In this document: positions 32,808 through 40,842 of the stretch, in pieces
Layout of the letters: each line of letters begins with the position of its first letter
Numbering within the stretch: the first letter of the stretch is position 1
DNA from: Opitutales bacterium
GTDB taxonomy: Bacteria; Verrucomicrobiota; Verrucomicrobiia; Opitutales; UBA953
DNA length: 62,500 bases
Assembly (NCBI GenBank): GCA_030725715.1
Contig: JANRFG010000015.1
Location: 1-62,500, forward strand
Reading direction: 5' to 3'
The notes under the pieces: generated by a model
What the model was told of the DNA's origin: nothing
The model's input: the letters and a program-made list of their open reading frames with translations, nothing else
Databases searched by the model: none
Program-made: the position numbers and the translations under genes

Positions 32808-34133
32808 ATGCGTCTCCGCTCGTCCGCCGCCCTCCTTTTCTCGCTCCTCCTCGGGATGACTTCCGCCGTCGCGCAAGACGCGGTCGTCCGCCTGGAGCCT
32901 GCCTTCGGGGACATGAAGTTCAGCCTCCCGGTCGCGGTCGCTCCTCTGCCCGGAAGCAAGGATGTCGTCTTCGTGATCGAGAAGGGAGACCCGGTTCCCG
33001 GCTCCTCCACGGACAAGAAGAAGAAGGGGGGCGACTTCCTCGGCGGGAAGGTTCAGATGATCTCGGGTCTGACCGCGGGTAAGCCGGTCAAGACGGAGGT
33101 CTTCCAGCTCAACCCCAAGGACGGCAAGTTCGACGCCGCCGGAGAGTGCGGTTTCCTCGGTTTCGCCGTCCACCCGAAGTATAAGGAAAATAAGCAAGTC
33201 TTTGTCTATTATAGCCTTAGAATTGATGGTAAGCTTCACCAGCGCGTCTCCCGCTTCCTGCTTTCGAGCGTTTCGCCCTTCAAAGTAGACCCCCATTCCG
33301 AGCAACCGTTCATCACCCAGCTCGACCCGGCGGCTAACCATAACGGTGGCGACCTGCACTTCGGCCCCGATGGCTACCTCTATATCAGCTGCGGCGACGG
33401 CGGTTCTGGCGGCGACGCCTTCGATACGGCGGGTTACATCAACAAGGGCTTCCATGCCGCGGTCTACCGGATCGACGTCGATAAGAAGGCCGGCAACCCG
33501 GCCCCCAACCCCCACGCCTCCGTCGTGACCGACGCCAAGGGCCAGGCCTTCTACGCCGTCCCGGCCGACAACCCCTTCCTGAAGGTCACCTCCCATCGCG
33601 GACGCCCCGTCGAACCCGCCTCGGTCCGGACCGAGGCCTGGGCCACCGGCCTGCGCAACGCCTGGCGCTTCTCCTTCGACCCCCAGACGGGCGCCTGCTT
33701 CGCCGGCGACGTCGGCCAGGGTCTCTACGAGGAGATCGACATCCTGGTGGCCGGCGGCGACTACGGCTGGCACGACGTCGAGGGTTTCCACCTCTTCAAC
33801 CAGAAGGACTCCGGCGGCAAGAAGGCCAAGCCCGCCCTCGCCCCCGCCTCTGCGTTCAAGGCCCCGATCCACGAGTACGACCGCAAGCTCGGCAACTCCG
33901 TGACCGGCGGCGTCGTCTGCCGCGGCGAACGCGTCCCGGCCATCGCGGGCGCCTACGTCTTCGGCGACTTCGCCTCGGGCCGGATCTTCTCCCTGCACGA
34001 ACGCGGCGGCCGCTGGGAGTCCCGTGAGATCGCCCGCGACGCCACGATCGCCGGCTTCGGCCACGACCCCAGCAACGGCGACGTGCTCGTCGCTTCGCTC
34101 ACCGGTCAGGTGAAGCGCATCGTCCGCAAGTAA
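32808..34133 (+). CDS. PQQ-dependent sugar dehydrogenase (soluble aldose/glucose-sorbosone type), exported
   Basis: A 441-residue protein with a signal peptide (MRLRSSAALLFSLLLGMTSAVAQ). It is a six-bladed GSDH-type propeller: NHNGGDLHFGPDGYLYIS and ISCGDGGSGGD, the catalytic-His/substrate region, followed by ATGLRNAWRFSFDP (about 285-298), which is the classic YliI/s-GDH 'GlRNp.rf' motif. Later segments are YEEIDILVAGGDYGWHDVEG and GDFASGRIF. PQQ is expected as cofactor. It starts MRLRS at ATG 32808; the longer open frame upstream has no signal-peptide character. It is followed 4 bp later by a TIM-barrel protein. Confidence 0.88.
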   Translation: MRLRSSAALLFSLLLGMTSAVAQDAVVRLEPAFGDMKFSLPVAVAPLPGSKDVVFVIEKGDPVPGSSTDKKKKGGDFLGGKVQMISGLTAGKPVKTEVFQLNPKDGKFDAAGECGFLGFAVHPKYKENKQVFVYYSLRIDGKLHQRVSRFLLSSVSPFKVDPHSEQPFITQLDPAANHNGGDLHFGPDGYLYISCGDGGSGGDAFDTAGYINKGFHAAVYRIDVDKKAGNPAPNPHASVVTDAKGQAFYAVPADNPFLKVTSHRGRPVEPASVRTEAWATGLRNAWRFSFDPQTGACFAGDVGQGLYEEIDILVAGGDYGWHDVEGFHLFNQKDSGGKKAKPALAPASAFKAPIHEYDRKLGNSVTGGVVCRGERVPAIAGAYVFGDFASGRIFSLHERGGRWESREIARDATIAGFGHDPSNGDVLVASLTGQVKRIVRK

Positions 34134-34137
34134 GCCG

Positions 34138-35040
34138 ATGCTCTCCCGCCGTTCGCTGCTGGGTCTTTCCGGTTCGCTGATGGCGGGAGCGATGCTCCGG
34201 CCTTTGCTCGCGGCGACGCCCTCGCCGCAGGCCCCTGCCTTCAGTCTCTTCACGAAGCATCTCGTCGGCCTGCCTTACGACCAGCTCGCCGAGACGGTCG
34301 CGGAGCTCGGTTTCAAGGGCGTCGAAGCGCCCGTGCGCAAGGGCGGACACGTCGAGCCCGCGCGCGTCGAAGAAGACCTGCCGAAGCTCGTCGAGGCCTT
34401 CAAGAAATGCGGCGTGGCGATCACGCTGATGACGACCGACATCAATACGGTCAATGCGGCCGACCGCACGGAGAAGGTGCTCCGTACCGGCGCCGCCCTC
34501 GGCATCCCGAGCTACCGCATGAAGTGGTACGCCTACGCCGCCGGCAAGTCGCCGTGGGCGCAGCTCGATGAGATCAAGCCGCAGCTGCGCGACCTCGTCG
34601 CCCTCAGCCGCGAAGTCCGCATCCTGCCGGGTTATCAGAATCATTCCGGCGCCAAGTATGTCGGCGCGGGCGTCTGGGACATGGCGCTGCTGATGAAGGA
34701 CTACCGCCCCGACGAACTGTCGTGGAATTTCGACTTCTTCCATGCGATGGTCGAGGGCGGCCTTTCGTGGCCCAACGAACTCGCCTTGGCCCGCGACCAC
34801 GTCTCGATGGTGTATTACAAGAGCTTCCAGTGGGAGGGCAGGGTGCCGGTCGGTTGCCCGTTGTCCGAAGGCTCCGTGGGCAAGGACTCGGTGGCGTTGC
34901 TCCGCAAGTCCGGCTACGCCGGGCCGGTCTGCCTCCACGTGGAATACCTCAAGGGCAAGGTCACGGACCCGGGAGCCCTGCAGGCGGCGGTTGCCGCGAC
35001 GCGTAAGGACTTCGCCACGCTCCGCCAGTGGTGGGCCTGA
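34138..35040 (+). CDS. Tat-exported TIM-barrel sugar isomerase/epimerase
   Basis: A 300-residue protein whose N-terminus MLSRRSLLGLSGSLMAG is a twin-arginine signal: SRRSLLG followed by a hydrophobic stretch. The mature part is a xylose-isomerase-like (AP endonuclease 2 family) barrel, with AETVAELGFKGVEAPVRKG near its start, ITLMTTDIN and a late SWNFDFFHAMVEGG. Members often act on sugars or their keto forms in PVC bacteria, where Tat-exported versions sit beside membrane-bound dehydrogenases. It is 4 bp downstream of the sugar dehydrogenase and 80 bp upstream of the heme protein, so a shared periplasmic sugar-oxidation pathway is plausible but inferred. Confidence 0.78.
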   Translation: MLSRRSLLGLSGSLMAGAMLRPLLAATPSPQAPAFSLFTKHLVGLPYDQLAETVAELGFKGVEAPVRKGGHVEPARVEEDLPKLVEAFKKCGVAITLMTTDINTVNAADRTEKVLRTGAALGIPSYRMKWYAYAAGKSPWAQLDEIKPQLRDLVALSREVRILPGYQNHSGAKYVGAGVWDMALLMKDYRPDELSWNFDFFHAMVEGGLSWPNELALARDHVSMVYYKSFQWEGRVPVGCPLSEGSVGKDSVALLRKSGYAGPVCLHVEYLKGKVTDPGALQAAVAATRKDFATLRQWWA

Positions 35041-35119
35041 GCTGAGGCAGGGTAGGGGCGCTTCCGAAAAGTTAGGCTGGAACTTGCAGGCCTCGGGGAT
35101 GTAGAAACCTTCACCCCCC

Positions 35120-37849
35120 ATGATCCCCCGTACCGCGCTTTTCCTCCTGGCCGCCGCGTCCCTCGTGGCCGCCCCCAAGCCCGCCCCGGCCGCCAAGCCG
35201 GCGCCCGAGCCTTATAAGCCTTCCGAAGGCGGCTCCCTGCCGGCCGGTATCTTCCAGCTGCCCGAAGGTCTCGAGGTCACGCTCTGGGCTCGTTCGCCCA
35301 TGCTGGCCAACCCGACGAACATCGACTTCGACGCCCAAGGCCGCCTCTGGGTCAATGAAGGCGTCAATTACCGTACCTATAACAAGGGCGGCAAGCGTCG
35401 CGTCGAAGGCGACCGCGTGATCGTGCTCAGCGACTCCAAGGGCCAGGGCTTCGCGGATTCCGTCCAGACGTTCGTCCAGAATCCCGATTGGACCTCCCCG
35501 CTCGGCATCGCCGTGATCGACAACGTCGTCTACGTCTCGCACGCCCCGACCATCACGAAGTACACCGACGTGAACCGCGACGGCAAGTTCGACGCCGCCG
35601 TCGACCAGCAGGAGACTTTCCTCACGGGCTTCGGCGGCCAGGATCATGACCACTCGCTCCACGCCGTGGTCGCCGGTCCGGATGGCAAGCTTTACATCAA
35701 CTCCGGCAACTGCGGCGCGGTCGTGACCGACAAGTCGGGCAGGACCTTCCGCGTCACCAGCGGTTATGTCGACGAACGCGGCGGCAAGTGGCCCTTCGAC
35801 GCGCGCGCCAACATCGGCGCGAAGAGCGACGACGGCTTCGTCTGGTCCTCCGGCTTCTCCGGCCGCCTCAACGCCGACGGCACGGGCCTCGAGATCCTCG
35901 GCAACGGCTATCGTAACAGCTACGAGAGCTTCCCGTCCTCCCTCGGCGACCTCTTTCAGGGCGACAATGACGACTCCCAGAGCTGCCGCACTTCCTTCGT
36001 CCTCGAATACGGTTCGGCCGGTTACACCACTCCGACCGGTGCGAGCTACCGCTCCGTCAAGCGTCCTGGCCAGTCGATGCCCCGCGCGCACTGGCGTCAG
36101 GATGATCCCGACACCATGGACGTCGGCGACGTCTACGGCGGCGGCTCGCCCACCGGCATCACGGTCTACGAGAACGGCGCGCTCGGCGAAGCCTGGGCCG
36201 GCACGCTCCTGAACTGCGAGCCTTCGCGCAACACGGTCCTCGCCTACAAGCTGGCTCCGCAGAAGGGCACCTACGCCCTCAACGAGACCACGCGCAAGGA
36301 CCTGATCACCTCGAACCCGGCCCGCGAATTCGTCGGCACCGACTTCAAGAAGATCTCGCCCGAGGAAGCCGCCAAGCCCAACGAACGCATCCTCTTCCGT
36401 CCGTCCGACGTCACCGTCGGCCCCGATGGCGCCATCTACGTCGCCGACTGGTACGACTCCCGCGTCGGCGGCCACCAGACCCTCGATGACACCTGCACCG
36501 GCGCGATCTACCGTATCGCTCCGAAGGGCTTCAAGTCCGTCGTCCCGAAGATCGACCTCTCCACGCCCGCCGGCGCCGCCGCGGTGCTGCGCAACCCGGC
36601 CGTCAACGTCCGCCACCTGGGCTTCAATGCGCTCAAGGGTTTCGGCGCGAAGGCCCTGCCGGAAGTCGCCGAGATCCTGCGCGACGCCAACCCGTATGTC
36701 GCCGCCCGCGGCGTCTGGCTCCTGCCTCACCTCGGCGAGGAAGGCGTCACCCGTGCCAAGGCGCTCCTCAAGGACACGAATCCTTCGCTGCGCCGCCTGG
36801 CCTTCCAGTCGCTCCGCCGCGCCGGCCATGACACCCTCGGCATCGCCGCCGAACTCGCCGCCGACGCCGATGTCGCCGTCCGTCGCGACGTCGCCACCTC
36901 GCTCCATGCCGCGCCGGCCGACAAGGCCGTCCCGATCCTGATCGAGCTCGCCCGTCGCCTCGACGTCTCCGACAAGAACTCCGTCGCCGCCTTCGGCATC
37001 GGCTCCGCCAACAAGCAGGACGCCGTCTGGTCCGCCGTGAAGTCCACGCTCGCCAAGGACGGCGCCGAAGCCTGGTCGCCCGAAGTCGAACGCATCGCCT
37101 GGCTGCTGCACCCCGCCTCGGCCGTGCCGGAGTTCCTGGCCCGCGCATCTTCCGCCAAGGTCTCGCAGGCCTCCCGCACCCTCGCCGTCGAGTCCCTCTC
37201 GTTCGTAGACAGCAAGGAAGCCGCCCTCGCGATGATCAAGCTCTGCGCCGACGGTTCGCCCTCCGCCTCCGAGGCCAAGGGCTGGGCGCTGATGCGCATG
37301 ACCGGCCTCTGGTCGGCCTACGACATCCGCACCGAGCTCAGGAACGCCGGCGTCTATGACGCCAAGAAGGTCGTCGTGAACGCCATCGAAGTGGCCGAAG
37401 CTCCGGCCGGCACCTACACCGAGCAGGACGTCCTCGCCAAGACCGGCGACGCCGCCAAGGGCGCCGCCCTCGCCCAGCGCTGCATCATGTGCCACCAGCT
37501 CAACGGCAACGGTCCGGCTTACGGTCCGGAACTCAAGGGCTGGGCCGCCCGCCAGAGCCGCGAGGCCCTGGTCCGTGCCATCGTCAACCCCTCGGCGGAC
37601 ATCGCCCTGGGCTACGAAGGCGTCTCCCTCAAGCTGAAGGCCGGCGGCCGCATCGACGGACGCCTCCAGTCCAACAACGACCCGATCGTCATCACCTCGA
37701 CCGGCGGCCTCACCCAGCTCGTCCCCAAGGATCGCGTCGCCGGAGGGCAGACCAAGATGACCCGCTCCCTCATGATGTCCGGCGAGCAGCTCGGTCTGAG
37801 CGCCCAGGACGTGGCCGATATCGCCGCCTTCCTGGCCTCCTACAAGTAA
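35120..37849 (+). CDS. Exported heme-binding 'membrane-bound dehydrogenase' protein
   Basis: A 909-residue protein of the PVC-type dehydrogenase/heme family. A signal peptide (about 1-18) is followed by a linker of Ala/Pro/Lys. A propeller domain then contains IDFDAQGRLWVNEGVNY, HDHSLHAVVAGPDG and DVTVGPDGAIYVADWYDSR. A HEAT-like helical region (about 480-740) has repeated 'ALL..' helices, and a C-terminal cytochrome c-like domain has CxxCH at 788-792 (CIMCH). It probably oxidises a sugar or alcohol and passes electrons to a c-type acceptor. The substrate is unknown. A terminator follows the stop. It is far longer than typical single-domain cytochromes. Confidence 0.85.
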   Translation: MIPRTALFLLAAASLVAAPKPAPAAKPAPEPYKPSEGGSLPAGIFQLPEGLEVTLWARSPMLANPTNIDFDAQGRLWVNEGVNYRTYNKGGKRRVEGDRVIVLSDSKGQGFADSVQTFVQNPDWTSPLGIAVIDNVVYVSHAPTITKYTDVNRDGKFDAAVDQQETFLTGFGGQDHDHSLHAVVAGPDGKLYINSGNCGAVVTDKSGRTFRVTSGYVDERGGKWPFDARANIGAKSDDGFVWSSGFSGRLNADGTGLEILGNGYRNSYESFPSSLGDLFQGDNDDSQSCRTSFVLEYGSAGYTTPTGASYRSVKRPGQSMPRAHWRQDDPDTMDVGDVYGGGSPTGITVYENGALGEAWAGTLLNCEPSRNTVLAYKLAPQKGTYALNETTRKDLITSNPAREFVGTDFKKISPEEAAKPNERILFRPSDVTVGPDGAIYVADWYDSRVGGHQTLDDTCTGAIYRIAPKGFKSVVPKIDLSTPAGAAAVLRNPAVNVRHLGFNALKGFGAKALPEVAEILRDANPYVAARGVWLLPHLGEEGVTRAKALLKDTNPSLRRLAFQSLRRAGHDTLGIAAELAADADVAVRRDVATSLHAAPADKAVPILIELARRLDVSDKNSVAAFGIGSANKQDAVWSAVKSTLAKDGAEAWSPEVERIAWLLHPASAVPEFLARASSAKVSQASRTLAVESLSFVDSKEAALAMIKLCADGSPSASEAKGWALMRMTGLWSAYDIRTELRNAGVYDAKKVVVNAIEVAEAPAGTYTEQDVLAKTGDAAKGAALAQRCIMCHQLNGNGPAYGPELKGWAARQSREALVRAIVNPSADIALGYEGVSLKLKAGGRIDGRLQSNNDPIVITSTGGLTQLVPKDRVAGGQTKMTRSLMMSGEQLGLSAQDVADIAAFLASYK

Positions 37850-37875
37850 GCCAGACCCCTGAAAGCGGGTTTCGA

Positions 37876-37910
37876 GGGGGTTTTCCACCAGGAAGACCCC
37901 CTTTTAATTT
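37876..37910 (+). terminator. Intrinsic terminator after the heme dehydrogenase
   Basis: GGGGGTTTTCC (37876-37886) pairs with GGAAGACCCCC (37891-37901) around ACCA, with one G-T pair, followed by TTTTAATTT. It is 26 bp after the stop at 37849. Confidence 0.88.
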
Positions 37911-38024
37911 ACCGCTTGCTTCTGGGGCCGGGTTTATCAGGTTCGACCCTCCTTTCCCTAGGCGAGGCACGGCCGCATGACGCGGGTCCGCGACTCACTG
38001 GGCACCAAAAGACCTTATACCAAC

Positions 38025-38699
38025 ATGAAGCAGCTCACCCTTAACGTCAACAGCCGCGCGCTCCATGGCCGCGGACCCGCCCGACGCCTCCGCGTCGAAG
38101 GCTCCATCCCCGCCATCATCTACGGCAAATCCGGCAACCAGAGCGTCGCCGTCAAGCAGGAGGCCTTCCGTGACCTCATGCGCGCCAAGGGCAACGCCGC
38201 CTCCCTCATCAGCCTCGATGTCGACGGCAAGAAGATGCTCTCCCTCATCAAGGAGTTCCAGCGTCACCCGATCACCCAGAAGTTCCTCCATATCGACATC
38301 ATGGAGATCGATCCGAACTCCCCGATGACCGCGGCCATCCCGGTGCGCGCCGTCGGCGAAGCCTACGGCGTCAAGACCGAAGGCGGCACCCTCGCCATCG
38401 TCTCCCAGACCATCAACGTCCGCTGTCTCCCGAAGGACCTCCCTGAGTTCATCGAGATCGACGTCACCGAGCTCAAGGTCAACGAGTCCATCCACGTGGG
38501 CGAGGTCAAGGCCCCGGCCGGGATCTCCTTCCCTGGCGACCCCAAGCGCGTCATCATCGTCTGCTCCGAGATGGCCGAAGAAGAAGCCGCCGCCGAGGCC
38601 GCTCCTGCCGCCGGTGCCGCCGCCGCTCCGGCCGAAGGCGCCGCCGCCGCTCCGGCCGCGGGCGCTGCCGCCGCCGCCGCTCCGGCCGCCAAGAAGTAA
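38025..38699 (+). CDS. rplY: Ribosomal protein bL25 (CTC form with C-terminal extension)
   Basis: A 224-residue 5S rRNA-binding protein of the large subunit. MKQLTLNVNSRALHGRGPAR, then RRLRVEGSIPAIIYGK, is the L25 domain, and the remainder (about 100-190) is the TL5/CTC beta domain containing IHVGEVKAPAGISFPGD. The last 40 or so residues are an Ala/Pro/Gly/Glu low-complexity tail ending APAAKK. The start at ATG 38025 is chosen because upstream in-frame residues do not match the family. It begins a translation cluster with pth and rpsF. Confidence 0.93.
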   Translation: MKQLTLNVNSRALHGRGPARRLRVEGSIPAIIYGKSGNQSVAVKQEAFRDLMRAKGNAASLISLDVDGKKMLSLIKEFQRHPITQKFLHIDIMEIDPNSPMTAAIPVRAVGEAYGVKTEGGTLAIVSQTINVRCLPKDLPEFIEIDVTELKVNESIHVGEVKAPAGISFPGDPKRVIIVCSEMAEEEAAAEAAPAAGAAAAPAEGAAAAPAAGAAAAAAPAAKK

Positions 38700-38741
38700 T
38701 TTCCGCGCCGGGCGTTCCCGGTACCTGTTCTTTGAAGTCAA

Positions 38742-39326
38742 ATGCCATTCTCGGTCATCGCCGCCCTCGGCAATCCGGGCCGAGAATATGCCGCCACCCG
38801 CCACAACGCGGGCTGGATCGTCATCGACGCGCTCGCCGCCCAGGCCGGCGCGGCGTGGAAGGAAGAGAGCCGTTTTTCGGCCTCGGTCGCGAAGATCACG
38901 TTCGGAGGTTCCTCCGTCCACCTGGTCAAGCCGCTCACCTTCATGAACGACAGCGGGTCGCCTCTGGCGGCCTTCCTCCGGTTCCACCGGATCGAGCTCC
39001 CTGAGCTCGTCGTCCTCCACGATGACATCGCCTTCGAGCCCGGCCAGCTCCGCCTCTCCCTGGGAGGTTCCGCCGCCGGCCACAACGGCGTCGCCAGCTG
39101 CATCCGCCACCTCGGCGAGCAGTTCGTCCGCGCCCGGCTGGGCATCGGACCGAAGAAGCACCCCGGCCAGGATCTCGCCGACCACGTCCTCGGACGTCTC
39201 CCCGACGCCGACCTCGCCACCCTGACCCAACGCATCCCCGACTTCATCAGAAACCTCGAAACCCTCCTTTCCCAAGGCCTCCCGGCCGCCCAAAACCTCA
39301 CCAACAGAAAATCACCATCACCATGA
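38742..39326 (+). CDS. pth: Peptidyl-tRNA hydrolase
   Basis: A 194-residue monomeric hydrolase that frees tRNA from stalled peptidyl-tRNA. ALGNPGREYAATRHNAGW contains Asn11 and the catalytic His21 (equivalent to N10 and H20 of the E. coli enzyme). LVVLHDDIAFE supplies the acidic residue near D93, and GSAAGHNGVASC the glycine-rich loop with Asn. The start ATG 38742 is 42 bp after rplY, and the stop overlaps the rpsF start by 4 bp (ATGA), so pth and rpsF are translationally coupled. The C-terminal tail is Asn/Lys-rich. Confidence 0.94.
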   Translation: MPFSVIAALGNPGREYAATRHNAGWIVIDALAAQAGAAWKEESRFSASVAKITFGGSSVHLVKPLTFMNDSGSPLAAFLRFHRIELPELVVLHDDIAFEPGQLRLSLGGSAAGHNGVASCIRHLGEQFVRARLGIGPKKHPGQDLADHVLGRLPDADLATLTQRIPDFIRNLETLLSQGLPAAQNLTNRKSPSP

Positions 39327-39628
39327 CCACCGCCACGATCCGCCGCGCCTACCGCGCCAGCCTCATCCTCGACCTCCGCGGCTCGACGGATGCGCCCGAG
39401 ACCGTCATCGACAAGCTCAAGGACATCCTGAAGTCCATCGACTGCAATGTCAGCGAAGTCGAGAACCTCGGCCAGAAGGAGTTCTCGCGCGTCGTCGACC
39501 GCAAGTTCCCCTCCGGCCTGTACGTCCAGTTCCACTTCGAAGGCCCGGTCAGCGCCCCGACCACCTTCCGCGAGAAGCTCCGTCTCGACCGCACCGTCAA
39601 CCGCCTGCTCGTGCAGGTGACCAAGTAA
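39323..39628 (+). CDS. rpsF: Ribosomal protein bS6
   Basis: A 101-residue small-subunit protein. RRAYRASLILDLRGSTD and a central NLGQKEFSRVVDRKFPSGLYVQF fit the S6 fold, and LRLDRTVNRLLVQVTK is the conserved C-terminal helix region. It normally pairs with bS18. Its ATG overlaps the pth stop by 4 bp, and ssb starts 20 bp after its stop. The usual rpsR gene does not follow ssb here. The N-terminus has one more residue run than many S6, but the alignment region is clear. Confidence 0.9.
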   Translation: MTTATIRRAYRASLILDLRGSTDAPETVIDKLKDILKSIDCNVSEVENLGQKEFSRVVDRKFPSGLYVQFHFEGPVSAPTTFREKLRLDRTVNRLLVQVTK

Positions 39629-39647
39629 TCCCCGACCCCGCCTCGCC

Positions 39648-40085
39648 GTGGCCTCTTCCTTCAATCGCGTGATCCTCGCGGGCAACATGACCCGCGACCC
39701 CGAGGCCCGCGCCCTTCCGTCCGGCCAGGCCCTCACGAAGTTCTCCCTCGCCGTCAACCGCGCCTACACCACCAAGGAAGGCGAGAAGCGCGAGGAAGTC
39801 ACCTACGTCGACATCGAGAGCTACGGCAAGCAGGCCGAGATCATCGCCAAGTACTGCGGCAAGGGCTCCGGCATCCTCGTCGAAGGCCGCCTCAAGCTCG
39901 ACCAGTGGGAAGACAAGAAGACCGGCGAGAAGCGTTCGCGCCTCGGCGTCGTCCTCGAGAACTTCACCTTCATCGGCGGCAAGTCCCAGGGCGGGGAAGA
40001 GGGCGGTTCCGCCCCCCGTTCCCGCGGCGGCAACGACACCCCGGCTCCTTCCGGCGACCACGGCGGCGACGACGTCCCGTTCTAA
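39648..40085 (+). CDS. ssb: Single-stranded DNA-binding protein
   Basis: A 145-residue SSB with a GTG start at 39648, since no ATG precedes SFNRVILAGNMTRDPEAR. The OB fold continues with ALTKFSLAVNRAYT and KYCGKGSGILVEGRLKLDQW, then a Gly/Ser-rich linker and the acidic C-terminal tip DDVPF, which recruits partner proteins. It lies between rpsF and rplI in the conserved replication-translation cluster. The linker (about 108-138) is short, with many Gly and Arg. Confidence 0.95.
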   Translation: MASSFNRVILAGNMTRDPEARALPSGQALTKFSLAVNRAYTTKEGEKREEVTYVDIESYGKQAEIIAKYCGKGSGILVEGRLKLDQWEDKKTGEKRSRLGVVLENFTFIGGKSQGGEEGGSAPRSRGGNDTPAPSGDHGGDDVPF

Positions 40086-40121
40086 ACTTTCCCTCCCCAA
40101 CCTTATAACCCAAGCAAGATC

Positions 40122-40685
40122 ATGGCATTCACCGAAGTCCTCCTCATCAAGCCCGTCGACGGCCTAGGCGCCGAAGGCGAACAGGTCCGCGTCCGTGCGG
40201 GCTTCGCCCGTAACTTCCTGCTCCCGCAGGGCATCGCGCTCCCCGTCAACCGCTCCAACACGAAGTACGTCGAGGCCCTCAAGAAGGCCCGCGAAGTCCG
40301 TGAGGCCCGCGACCTCGAGGTCGCCAACGAGACCGCCGCCAAGCTGGCCGCCATCAAGCTCGTCTTCGCCGTCAAGACCGGCGAAGGAGGCAAGATGTTC
40401 GGCGCGATCAGCACCGCCGAGATCTCCGCCAAGCTCGCCGAGCACGGCCTCGAGATCGAGCGCAAGCGCATCCACCTCGGCCAGGGCCCGGTCAAGCTCC
40501 TCGGCAAGCACACCACGAGCATCCGCCTCCATGGCTCCGTCATGGTCGAGCAGGAGTTCGAGGTGGTCTCCGAGAACCCGATCGAAGTCGCCGCCGAAGA
40601 GGCCCCCGAGGCCGAAGAGCGCGAGTACCGCGACGACAAGAAGGCCCGCAAGCCCCGCAAGGAAAAGGCCGCCAAGTCCGAGTAA
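40122..40685 (+). CDS. rplI: Ribosomal protein bL9
   Basis: A 187-residue large-subunit protein. MAFTEVLLIKPVDGLGAEGE followed by QVRVRAGFARNFLLPQGIAL is the conserved N-domain. A long connecting helix and a C-domain with GGKMFGAISTAEISAKLAE follow. It is about 40 residues longer than E. coli L9, because of a charged Glu/Lys/Arg tail (about 155-187). It comes straight after ssb, with rpsR missing from the usual position. A terminator follows and dnaB begins about 100 bp beyond it. Confidence 0.94.
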   Translation: MAFTEVLLIKPVDGLGAEGEQVRVRAGFARNFLLPQGIALPVNRSNTKYVEALKKAREVREARDLEVANETAAKLAAIKLVFAVKTGEGGKMFGAISTAEISAKLAEHGLEIERKRIHLGQGPVKLLGKHTTSIRLHGSVMVEQEFEVVSENPIEVAAEEAPEAEEREYRDDKKARKPRKEKAAKSE

Positions 40686-40703
40686 GCGGAGCCGGCTCCC
40701 CGG

Positions 40704-40740
40704 AAAGGCGCGAAGCATCCGCTTCGCGCCTTTTTCTTTT
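40704..40740 (+). terminator. Intrinsic terminator of the rplI operon
   Basis: Stem AAAGGCGCGAAGC (40704-40716) / GCTTCGCGCCTTT (40721-40733) with an ATCC loop and TTTTTCTTTT following. It separates rplI from dnaB. Confidence 0.93.
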
Positions 40741-40842
40741 CCGGTGCAGCCGCGCCTGTGAATAGGCCGTGAACAAGGCGTGAACGACCCGCCTGTTTGG
40801 CGCTGTCCACCGGACTCCCCGCATCCATAGTGCTCCTTTCCC

